DNA from: Frankiales bacterium
GTDB taxonomy: Bacteria > Actinomycetota > Actinomycetes > Mycobacteriales > Jatrophihabitantaceae
Assembly: GCA_025963265.1 (NCBI GenBank)
Contig: JAOPUY010000555.1
Coordinates: forward strand, 1-5,195
Reading direction: 5' to 3'
DNA: 5,195 bases
Part shown: piece by piece, positions 1 to 5,195 of the stretch
How positions within the stretch are numbered: position 1 is the first letter of the stretch
Layout: the number at the start of each line of letters is the position of its first letter
Notes under the pieces: model-generated
Told to the model about the DNA's origin: nothing
The model's database searches: none
Seen by the model: the letters and a program-made list of their open reading frames with translations, nothing else
Position numbers and translations under genes: made by a program

Positions 1-1177
1 CCGACAACGTCTCGCCGTAACGCTGCTCCTCGCTCGTCGGGTAGAAGTTGCCGACATTCAGGCTGAACCCGCGGGCCTTGGCCACGCCGACGCTGCGCAG
101 TCGACTCGCGACCACCTGCGGGGTCAGCGCATGACTGGTGCCGGCGTCGAGGTACAGGCCCAGGCCGGCCAGCGGGCTGAGCAGGTCGACCGCCCCGCGC
201 AGCGCCGAGAACTGCTGACTCAGTTGGACCGAGGTGAGGCAACCGGTGTCAGTGAGCGCACCCGGCTCCAGAATCACCGCCGCTTGCGCCGCGTCCGGGT
301 CGGCCGACTGGGCTGAGTCGAACCCGGCGACGACTTGGGCCAGCCACCGGTTGTACTCAGCGCCGCTGGCCAGGCCGCTCGGGCTCAACGTGGCGCAATC
401 CAGCCGCGGCAGGGCGTCGAGGACCAGGACGGGCAGCGACTGGTCGGCGGCGGCCGAGCGCAGATAGGACGCGACTTGGCCGGCGACGGCGCTGGTCGGC
501 GTCGCCGCGGTGAACCAGTGCGCCTGGGCGGTGCCCGCGATCCGGGCGATGGCCGCCGCATTCGACGTCGGATCGCCGCCGTCGACCGCTCGAGCGCCCT
601 GGGCGGCGGCCGAGAGGTCAGCCGCTCGGGCCTGGGCGGCAGTCGTGTCGGGATCGACGTACAAGGTGGCGCCGCTGAAGACGTCCGCCGTTCCCGGCGC
701 GGCCGCCGGGCTGCTCGGCAGCGGGGGCGGGTTGTTCAGGCTGGCGGGACCCGGCGCGGCGGACAGCGCCGGGGCGCTGACCCCGGTCCGCGTCGAGGAC
801 CCGGCCGGAACCGGATTGGCTGGGGCCGGTGTGACCGGCTCATAGGACGGCGCCACCGACGACGTCGGCCAGCCGGGCGAACCGGGTCCCGGCGTCAGCT
901 CCGACGGCGGACTGCTCAGCACGGGGCTGGGCGTGGCCGGCGCGGTCGAGGACGGGCTGGTCGAGGACTGGCTGAGCGAGGAATCGCTGCGCTGGGCCAG
1001 CCCGCGGCTGGGACCGACGTCCGAGCTCACGTTCTTGTCCAGGCCGCCGTAATGCTGTTGCGCGACGACGACCCCGGCGGCTCCGAGCACGATGACGGCG
1101 ACGACGAGCAGGGCCGGACGCAGCACAGAGACTTGCTCCGTCGGCAAAGGCTTACGCTCCCCCGCGTTGCGGCCCAT
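1..1177 (-). CDS. GH6-like (cellulase-family) exported protein, 3' end beyond window
   Basis: Reading on the minus strand from ATG at 1177 gives 392 residues before the window edge; the C-terminus is missing. A strong GGAGGAG ribosome site (1185-1191) lies 7 bases upstream and fixes the start. Residues 1-20 are a charged cytoplasmic tail, about 21-40 a hydrophobic segment (signal peptide or anchor; VVA before QQ could be a cleavage site), about 50-165 a Ser/Pro/Thr-rich linker, and from about 168 a GH6-like domain. Family landmarks are LYVDP (172-176), the LPRLDC block with D260 and C261, YNRWL (275-279), VILEP (301-305), C313 as likely disulfide partner, YLDAG (342-346) and GFSLNVGNF (370-378). 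GH6 enzymes cut beta-1,4-glucan. Here the Asp expected after EP, the general acid in Thermobifida Cel6A, is Gly306, so hydrolysis is doubtful. The catalytic base region lies outside the window. Fold assignment is fairly sure; activity and substrate are not. Confidence 0.85.
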   Translation of the reverse strand, partial: MGRNAGERKPLPTEQVSVLRPALLVVAVIVLGAAGVVVAQQHYGGLDKNVSSDVGPSRGLAQRSDSSLSQSSTSPSSTAPATPSPVLSSPPSELTPGPGSPGWPTSSVAPSYEPVTPAPANPVPAGSSTRTGVSAPALSAAPGPASLNNPPPLPSSPAAAPGTADVFSGATLYVDPDTTAAQARAADLSAAAQGARAVDGGDPTSNAAAIARIAGTAQAHWFTAATPTSAVAGQVASYLRSAAADQSLPVLVLDALPRLDCATLSPSGLASGAEYNRWLAQVVAGFDSAQSADPDAAQAAVILEPGALTDTGCLTSVQLSQQFSALRGAVDLLSPLAGLGLYLDAGTSHALTPQVVASRLRSVGVAKARGFSLNVGNFYPTSEEQRYGETLS

Positions 1178-1224
1178 CCCCGTACTCCTCCGGCAGGCCT
1201 CCTATTGTCGCTTGGTCAGCGTCC

Positions 1225-1243
1225 GCTAGAGACCCGCTCTAGC
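1225..1243. repeat. Perfect 7-bp inverted repeat, possible operator
   Basis: The arms GCTAGAG (1225-1231) and CTCTAGC (1237-1243) are exact reverse complements around a 5-base centre, ACCCG. It starts 10 bases after the candidate -10 of the GH6-like gene and ends 47 bases before its start codon, so it would lie just downstream of the transcription start, a usual repressor position. It also lies 46 bases past the regX3 stop and could form a hairpin, but no T-tract follows on the minus strand, so a classical intrinsic terminator is unlikely. Confidence 0.5.
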
Positions 1244-1253
1244 TTGCCGGAAG

Positions 1254-1259
1254 ATTATC
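1254..1259 (-). promoter_or_regulatory. Candidate -10 element for the GH6-like gene
   Basis: On the minus strand this reads GATAAT, one mismatch from the TATAAT consensus, in an otherwise GC-rich stretch between the regX3 stop and the GH6-like start. A start site about 7 bases downstream would give a leader of roughly 70 bases. I see no good -35 hexamer at 16-18 bases spacing (TGGCTG at 17 is poor), so it may depend on an activator or be only an A/T-rich coincidence. Confidence 0.4.
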
Positions 1260-1289
1260 CATTTCGCACGGGTGTGCAGCCACGACACG

Positions 1290-1970
1290 CTAGCCCTCGA
1301 ACTTGTAGCCGAGTCCGCGAACCGTGAGCAGATATTTTGGGGCCGCCGGATCAGGTTCCAGCTTCGAGCGCAGCCGTTTGATGTGCACGTCCAGCGTCTT
1401 GGTGTCGCCGACGTAATCGGCGCCCCAAACCCGGTCGATGAGCTGACCACGGGTCAGGACCCGGCCCGAGTTGCGCAGCAGCAGCTCGAGCAGGTCGAAC
1501 TCCTTCAGCGGCAGCGGGATGGCCCGTCCGTCCACGGCCACCGTGTGGCGTTCGACGTCCATCCGGACCGGGCCGGCCTCCAGCGTCGCGGTCATCAGCT
1601 CCTCGGCCTCGCCGCCGCGGCGCATCACCGCCCGGATCCGCGCGATCAGCTCGCGGTGGGAGAACGGCTTGGTCACGTAGTCGTCGGCTCCGAGTTCCAG
1701 TCCGACGACCTTGTCCACCTCGGAGTCCCGCGCGGTCAGGATGATGATCGGCACGGCCGACCGCTGCCGCAGCGCTCGGCAGACCTCCGTGCCGGACAGG
1801 CCCGGCAGCATCAGATCCAGCAGCACGATGTCGGCTCCGGAGCGGTCGAACAGGCCGAGCGCATCAGGTCCGGTCGCGGCCACGTTCACCTCGAAACCCT
1901 CGCGCCGCAGCATGTAGGAGAGCGGGTCGGAAATCGATTCTTCGTCCTCGACGACAAGCACCCGGGTCAC
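1290..1970 (-). CDS. regX3: Phosphate response regulator RegX3 (OmpR/PhoB family)
   Basis: This 226-residue response regulator acts in the cytoplasm as the DNA-binding partner of SenX3 and controls phosphate-starvation genes. The receiver domain (about 1-115) has the acidic pair E8/D9, phosphoacceptor D52 in LLDLMLPG, T79 and K101 in the VTKPF motif. The C-terminal winged helix (about 128-226) carries LPLKEFDLLELL, SGRVLTRGQLIDRVWG, the recognition helix region KTLDVHIKRLRSKLE and the terminal GLGYKFEG. Length and sequence agree closely with Mycobacterium tuberculosis RegX3 (227 residues, also Asp52). The start is GTG, overlapping the senX3 stop as GTGA; a GAGAGGA ribosome site (1978-1984) lies 7 bases upstream, inside the end of senX3. 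The two are thus translationally coupled in one operon. The Streptomyces counterpart is PhoP. Confidence 0.97.
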   Translation of the reverse strand: MTRVLVVEDEESISDPLSYMLRREGFEVNVAATGPDALGLFDRSGADIVLLDLMLPGLSGTEVCRALRQRSAVPIIILTARDSEVDKVVGLELGADDYVTKPFSHRELIARIRAVMRRGGEAEELMTATLEAGPVRMDVERHTVAVDGRAIPLPLKEFDLLELLLRNSGRVLTRGQLIDRVWGADYVGDTKTLDVHIKRLRSKLEPDPAAPKYLLTVRGLGYKFEG

Positions 1971-3274
1971 GGGCTGTTCCTCTCGCTAGCGGCGTGATGT
2001 TCGAACATGTTGATGGGCTCCTCGGCGCGCGGACCGAGCTCAGCGGCGGTCTCGGCGCGGGTTGGTGGGTCGGCGGCCTGATCGGCGGCCGACTCAGGGG
2101 TGGCTTCGGCGCCGCGGCCGGCCAGCGGCAGTCGGATCGTGAACGTCGACCCGGAGCCGGCGACGCTCCAGACGCTCACCCCGCCGCCGTGGTTGGAGGC
2201 GATGTGCTTGACGATCGCCAGACCGAGCCCGGTGCCGCCGGTGGCGCGCGATCGGGCTTGGTCGACTCGGTAGAACCGCTCGAAGACCCGGTCGAGGTCG
2301 CCTTCGGCGATGCCGATGCCCTGATCGGTGACTGCGATCTCCACCCACTCGCCGGTCGCCTCCCGCACCGAGCGGGCCGCGACCCCGACCTTGGTGTGCT
2401 CGGAGCTGTAAGCGATCGCGTTGTCGACCAGATTGGCCACCGCGTTGGCCAGCTGGGTCTCATTGCCGCGCACCTGCAGGCCGGCCTCGGTGCGGTCGAC
2501 CACCGTGATGCCGGAGCTCTCGGCGGCCAATCGGCTGCGGTCGACCGCCTCGGACAGGATGTGCTCGACGTCGACCAGTTGCGGGCCGGGCAGCGGCTCG
2601 GCGCCCTGCAGTCGGGACAGCTCGATGAGCTCCTGCACCAACCGACCCAAGCGCGCGCCCTCCCGCTGCATGCGGTGGGAGAACCGTTGGACGGCCTCGG
2701 GGTCGTCGGCTGCGTCCTGGACCGCCTCGGCCAGCAGGGTCAGCGCACCGACCGGGGTCTTGAGCTCGTGCGAGACGTTGGCCACGAAGTCTCGGCGGAC
2801 CCGTTCAAGTCGCAGCGTCTCGGTGATGTCGGAGAATTGCAGCAGCACCGTCGTGACCCGCCCGACTTGGTCCAGCGGGACCGCGCTGACCCGGAAGGTC
2901 AGGATCTCCGGTCCGCCGACGGCCGGCGCCAGGTCGATCGTGGCCGAGGCGGCCGAGCCGGAGTCGGCGACCTCGCGCACCAGCGAACGCAGCACCGGCA
3001 AGGTCAGGCGGTCCTGGTGGACGACCCGCATCTCCCGGGCCCGTTGGTTGGCCAGCACCGCGATCTCGTCCCGATCGACCACCACCACGCCGACATCGAT
3101 CGCGCCGAGGACCCGGGGGGCAAGGGCGCCCGAACCGGATTCGCGGCCCGCCTGGGGCTCGTCCGACGCCGGAATCGAGCGCTCGCGGCGGAGCAGCGCG
3201 CGAACGATCAGGGCGGACACGGCCGCCCCGAGCACGAACGCGAGAACGACCAGAATGGCCGCTGTGGTGGTCAC
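1967..3274 (-). CDS. senX3: Phosphate sensor histidine kinase SenX3 (PhoR type)
   Basis: The 435-residue membrane kinase phosphorylates, and probably dephosphorylates, RegX3. One clear N-terminal membrane helix (about 5-27) is followed by RALLRRER. A PAS-like domain spans about 52-155, the HisKA dimerisation domain about 156-225 with phosphoacceptor H169 in SHELKTP, and the ATPase domain about 268-385 with N box NLVDNAI (281-287), G1 DQGIG (317-321), F box FERFYRVD (331-338) and G2 GGTGLGLA (346-353). HELKT fits the phosphatase-competent HisKA pattern. With no periplasmic loop, sensing is likely through Pst/PhoU rather than by binding external phosphate. The tail (about 386-435) is Ala/Glu/Pro-rich and of low complexity. 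The GTG start is the only one possible, since an in-frame TGA lies 18 bases upstream (3290-3292) with no start codon between, and there is no ribosome site: translation is probably leaderless. It overlaps regX3 by 4 bases. Confidence 0.96.
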   Translation of the reverse strand: MTTTAAILVVLAFVLGAAVSALIVRALLRRERSIPASDEPQAGRESGSGALAPRVLGAIDVGVVVVDRDEIAVLANQRAREMRVVHQDRLTLPVLRSLVREVADSGSAASATIDLAPAVGGPEILTFRVSAVPLDQVGRVTTVLLQFSDITETLRLERVRRDFVANVSHELKTPVGALTLLAEAVQDAADDPEAVQRFSHRMQREGARLGRLVQELIELSRLQGAEPLPGPQLVDVEHILSEAVDRSRLAAESSGITVVDRTEAGLQVRGNETQLANAVANLVDNAIAYSSEHTKVGVAARSVREATGEWVEIAVTDQGIGIAEGDLDRVFERFYRVDQARSRATGGTGLGLAIVKHIASNHGGGVSVWSVAGSGSTFTIRLPLAGRGAEATPESAADQAADPPTRAETAAELGPRAEEPINMFEHHAASERNSP

Positions 3275-3280
3275 GGCAGA

Positions 3281-3286
3281 ATCGTA
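3281..3286 (-). promoter_or_regulatory. senX3 -10 element, leaderless promoter
   Basis: On the minus strand this reads TACGAT, a TANNNT -10 hexamer, followed by exactly 6 bases and the GTG start of senX3. Transcription beginning 7 bases after the -10 would start on the G of GTG, the arrangement common for leaderless actinobacterial genes. A partial -35, TCGAAC (3304-3309), sits 17 bases upstream and lies inside the 14-bp palindrome. No Shine-Dalgarno sequence precedes the GTG, which supports the call. Confidence 0.65.
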
Positions 3287-3302
3287 CGGTCAGTTTTTGC
3301 CC

Positions 3303-3316
3303 GGTTCGACCGAACC
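3303..3316. promoter_or_regulatory. 14-bp palindrome overlapping senX3 -35, candidate operator
   Basis: GGTTCG and CGAACC are perfect 6-bp arms around a central AC. The site covers the likely senX3 -35 hexamer, so a protein bound here would directly affect senX3-regX3 transcription. Each arm contains GTTC, the core of PhoP/RegX3 half sites (GTTCACC), so autoregulation by RegX3 is a reasonable inference. The binding protein is not shown by the sequence. Confidence 0.5.
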
Positions 3317-3345
3317 AGGCCCGCAGACCTTGTACGTCATGCGCT

Positions 3346-3374
3346 GTTCACCAACTATCTGCCCCGTATTCACG
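3346..3374 (+). promoter_or_regulatory. Candidate PHO box (GTTCACC-type repeats)
   Basis: A perfect GTTCACC unit (3346-3352) is followed 22 bases later, two 11-base turns, by the related ATTCACG (3368-3374). The unit between them at 3357-3363 (ATCTGCC) is degenerate, with 3 of 7 matches. Streptomyces PhoP boxes are direct repeats of GTTCACC-like units at 11-base spacing, and RegX3 is the orthologous type of regulator. Its place between the divergent senX3 and phoU genes fits. One exact 7-mer could occur by chance in a window this size, so position is the main support. Confidence 0.5.
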
Positions 3375-3404
3375 CGCCACATCCTTGGTGATCATTCGGC
3401 CCTC

Positions 3405-3410
3405 TACCCT
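3405..3410 (+). promoter_or_regulatory. phoU -10 element, leaderless promoter
   Basis: TACCCT fits the TANNNT -10 pattern and is followed by exactly 6 bases (GTGCAT) and the phoU ATG at 3417, so transcription probably starts on or next to the ATG. No purine-rich ribosome site is present upstream. A good -35 at 17 bases is absent (TCCTTG), which fits an activator-dependent promoter served by the upstream PHO-box-like repeats. Confidence 0.6.
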
Positions 3411-3416
3411 GTGCAT

Positions 3417-4091
3417 ATGCGCGATCTATATCACGACGAACTCGACGACATCGGTCATTCGCTGGTCGCGATGACCTATCTGGCGGGCGACGCGATGGGG
3501 CGGGCGACCCGGGCGTTGCTCGACGCCGACCTCAACGGGGCCGAGCGGGTGGTCAGCGACGACACCGCGATCGACGCGCTGCGGGCCGATCTGGAGTCGC
3601 GCACCTTCCAGTTGCTGTCCTTGCAGCAGCCGGTCGCCACCGACCTGCGGGTCTTGGTCACCACGCTGCACCTCGTCGCCGACCTCGAGCGGATGGGTGA
3701 CCTGGCCCTGCACGTGGCCAAGGTCGCGCGGATGCGCTACCCCGACATCGCCGTGCCGGGCGAGCTGCGCGACGTCATCTCCCAGATGGGCGAGGTCGCG
3801 CTCTCGCTCGTCAACAAGGTGGTCGAGGTCATCAAGGGCCGCGACGTCGAGTTGGCCAAGGCGATCGAGGCCGAGGACGACTCGATGGACGCGCTGCACC
3901 GCAAGCTGTTCACGGTGCTGCTGTCGGACAACTGGGCCCACGGCACCGAGGCCGCGATCGACATGGCCCTGCTCGGCCGCTACTACGAGCGTTACGCCGA
4001 TCACGCGGTCGGAGTGGCCCGGCGGATCGTGTTCATCGCCACCGGCGAGATGCAGTCCGGCTCAGCCGCGCCCCGCACGCTCGAGCGCTAA
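3417..4091 (+). CDS. phoU: Phosphate signalling regulator PhoU
   Basis: The 224-residue helical cytoplasmic protein links the Pst phosphate transporter to the sensor kinase and keeps the Pho response off when phosphate is plentiful. It has the two tandem three-helix PhoU repeats, each with its metal-binding signature: DLERMGDLALHVA (89-101; D89, E91, D95) and YERYADHAVGVARR (190-203; E191, D195). The conserved N-terminal pattern DLYHDELDDIGHSLVAM and the QQPVATDLRVL segment (70-80) are typical. Length is normal for the family. I take ATG 3417 as the start because it lies 6 bases after a -10 hexamer; GTG 3411 is in frame but would overlap the expected leader. The frame stays open far upstream, but that part is only the shadow of senX3. 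The gene is divergent from senX3 and its TAA directly abuts the stop of gpm on the other strand. Mycobacterial homologues are called PhoY1/PhoY2. Confidence 0.96.
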   Translation: MRDLYHDELDDIGHSLVAMTYLAGDAMGRATRALLDADLNGAERVVSDDTAIDALRADLESRTFQLLSLQQPVATDLRVLVTTLHLVADLERMGDLALHVAKVARMRYPDIAVPGELRDVISQMGEVALSLVNKVVEVIKGRDVELAKAIEAEDDSMDALHRKLFTVLLSDNWAHGTEAAIDMALLGRYYERYADHAVGVARRIVFIATGEMQSGSAAPRTLER

Positions 4092-4856
4092 CTACTTCTT
4101 GCCCTGGTTCGCGACGGCCTCGATCGCGGCAGCCGCCGCCGCTGGGTCTAGGTACTCCCCCGGCTTGACGGGGAGCAGCGTCGTCGCGTCCAGCTCGTAG
4201 CGCAGCGGAATCCCGGTCGGCACGTTCAGCCCGACGACGGCCTCGTCGCTGAGCTTGTCCAGGTGCTTGATCAGCGCCCGCAGCGAGTTCCCGTGGGCGG
4301 CGACCAGCACCGTCCCGTTGCGCAGGTCCGGGACGATCGCGTCGTACCAGTAGGGCAGCATCCGAGCGACGACGTCGGCCAGGCACTCGGTGCGCGGCAC
4401 CGATTCAAGCAGGTCGGCGTAGCGCGGGTCGCCGACCTGGCTGTAGGCGTCATCGGCGGCGAGCGCGGGCGGCGGCACGTCGTAGGACCGGCGCCAGAGC
4501 ATGAACTGCTCCTCGCCGAACTCGGCTCGGACCGCTGCTTTGTCCTTGCCCTGCAGCGCGCCGTAGTGACGCTCGTTGAGCCGCCAGGACCGTTTGACCG
4601 GCAGCCAGTGCAGGTCGGCCTCGTCCAAGGCCAGCTGAGCGGTCCGGATGGCCCGCCGGAGCAACGAGGTGTGCACGACGGCCGGCCGCAGCCCGTGCTC
4701 GCGCAACAGTTCGCCGCCGCGCTTGCCCTCGGCCTCGCCGGCCGCGGTCAGGTCGACGTTGACCCAGCCGGTGAAGAGGTTCTTCTGGTTCCAGTCGCTC
4801 TCACCGTGGCGCAGCAGGATCAACGTCGCGGTGGCAGGCTCGCCCGAGTCAGTCAT
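4092..4856 (-). CDS. gpmA: 2,3-bisphosphoglycerate-dependent phosphoglycerate mutase
   Basis: This 254-residue cytoplasmic enzyme interconverts 3- and 2-phosphoglycerate in glycolysis and gluconeogenesis through a phosphohistidine intermediate. Histidine-phosphatase fold landmarks are LRHGESDWN (15-23; R16, nucleophile H17), the family-typical [12 protein letters not shown] (26-37), [10 protein letters not shown] (64-73; R68), [12 protein letters not shown] (95-106; acid/base E95) and [10 protein letters not shown] (186-195; H188). The Ala-rich tail ends in GKK, as in many dPGMs. Length matches E. coli GpmA (250). The ATG is preceded by AGGA (4865-4868) at 8 bases. It is codirectional with the upstream YbjN-domain gene, 60 bases away, and probably in one transcript with it; I see no clear promoter or terminator between. 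Its TAG directly abuts the phoU TAA, so any terminator must lie inside phoU. The mycobacterial name is gpm1. Confidence 0.97.
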   Translation of the reverse strand: MTDSGEPATATLILLRHGESDWNQKNLFTGWVNVDLTAAGEAEGKRGGELLREHGLRPAVVHTSLLRRAIRTAQLALDEADLHWLPVKRSWRLNERHYGALQGKDKAAVRAEFGEEQFMLWRRSYDVPPPALAADDAYSQVGDPRYADLLESVPRTECLADVVARMLPYWYDAIVPDLRNGTVLVAAHGNSLRALIKHLDKLSDEAVVGLNVPTGIPLRYELDATTLLPVKPGEYLDPAAAAAAIEAVANQGKK

Positions 4857-4916
4857 GGCGCTAATCCTGCCAGCTGCCGATGCCGGCCCCGCGTCCTGCC
4901 CAGCCGGTCAGGCCCG

Positions 4917-5195
4917 TCAGCTGGTGCGCTTGACGTAACCGGCGAACGCGGCCAGGTTGGCCAGCGACTCCCCGCGGCTTTCCCGCCAGGCCCATTCGCG
5001 TCGGATCGAGGTGCCGAAGCCGATCTCGAGCAGGGTGTTGAAGGCCGAATCGGCATAGTCCAGCACCGAGCCGAGCAGCCGGTCGATCACCTCCACCGTG
5101 ACCGCGGCCAGCGGCAGCCGTCCGGACAGGTAGACGTCGCCGGCGTCGTCGATGGCCCAAGCCACCGCGAACATCCTCGGGTTGTGCGCCAACAG
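4917..5195 (-). CDS. YbjN-domain protein, 5' end beyond window
   Basis: The C-terminal 92 residues end at TGA (4917-4919), and the reading frame is open to the right edge, so the N-terminus is missing. Visible family features are NPRMFAVAWAIDDAGDVYLSG, the RLPLAAVTVEVIDRLLGSVL helix and a terminal GFGTSIRREWAWR segment. This matches the actinobacterial YbjN family, such as the protein encoded upstream of gpm1 in Mycobacterium (Rv0487). These resemble type III secretion chaperone folds, but their role in actinobacteria is not settled and I assign none. A TTG at 5192 could be mistaken for a start; it falls inside the conserved domain, so I do not accept it. The gene is upstream of gpm on the same strand. 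Confidence 0.85.
   Translation of the reverse strand: MLAHNPRMFAVAWAIDDAGDVYLSGRLPLAAVTVEVIDRLLGSVLDYADSAFNTLLEIGFGTSIRREWAWRESRGESLANLAAFAGYVKRTS

Noticed and set aside
509..515. GGTGAAC, the complement of a PHO-box unit, inside the GH6-like gene
   Set aside because: It simply encodes Phe-Thr in the conserved WFT segment, stands alone without repeats and is far from any promoter.
335..1327. Long plus-strand open frame of 330 codons
   Set aside because: Antisense to the GH6-like gene. The translation is Arg/Gly-rich low complexity with no family pattern, as expected opposite a GC-rich gene.
1994..3391. 465-codon plus-strand open frame opposite senX3
   Set aside because: It has no domain pattern and is rich in Asp/Gly/Arg/His from reversed GC-rich codons. 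senX3 on the other strand has complete kinase motifs.
2421..3416. Upstream extension of the phoU frame, which would give a 556-residue protein
   Set aside because: This part is Ser/Arg/Thr-rich shadow sequence opposite senX3. PhoU homology begins at 3417, directly after a -10 hexamer.
3426..4004. 192-codon minus-strand open frame inside phoU
   Set aside because: His/Gly/Val/Asp-rich antisense shadow with no recognisable domain; phoU itself is clear on the plus strand.
4857..4916. Possible promoter or terminator between the YbjN-domain gene and gpm
   Set aside because: Only short GC-rich partial repeats and no convincing -10/-35 pair or hairpin with T-tract; cotranscription is simpler.
5190..5192. 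TTG as start codon of the YbjN-domain gene
   Set aside because: The frame is open to the window edge and the residues on both sides belong to the domain, so the true start lies outside the window.

Overview
This is a GC-rich actinobacterial window. The organism is an actinomycete relative of Mycobacterium or the Frankiales/Nakamurellales type. The evidence is strong G/C bias at third codon positions, a RegX3 regulator very close to the mycobacterial protein, promoters that look leaderless, and a secreted GH6-type protein with a long Ser/Pro/Thr linker. Genus cannot be fixed from the sequence alone.

Layout: (1) 1-1177, minus strand: a glycoside hydrolase family 6 (GH6)-like exported or membrane-anchored protein, cut by the left edge, with a Gly where the family has its catalytic acid Asp. 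(2) 1178-1289: a short leader region with a -10-like hexamer and a perfect 7-bp inverted repeat. (3) 1290-1970 and 1967-3274, minus strand: regX3 and senX3, overlapping by 4 bases, encoding the phosphate-sensing two-component system. (4) 3275-3416: a divergent control region with two apparently leaderless promoters, a perfect 14-bp interrupted palindrome and a GTTCACC PHO-box-like unit. (5) 3417-4091, plus strand: phoU. (6) 4092-4856, minus strand: gpmA/gpm1, 2,3-bisphosphoglycerate-dependent phosphoglycerate mutase, tail to tail with phoU with no base between the stop codons. (7) 4917-5195, minus strand: the C-terminal part of a YbjN-domain protein that runs off the right edge.

The central theme is phosphate signalling. 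SenX3 is the sensor kinase, RegX3 the response regulator and PhoU the negative modulator linking the Pst transporter to the kinase. The last two are transcribed away from each other from one shared control region, so RegX3 probably autoregulates both sides. The order YbjN - gpm - senX3 - regX3 matches the mycobacterial neighbourhood as I recall it, with phoU inserted on the opposite strand. I see no mobile element, CRISPR array, RNA gene or wholly unknown system. The points most worth attention are the altered GH6 active site, the mirror-image leaderless promoters and the zero-gap convergent gene pair.
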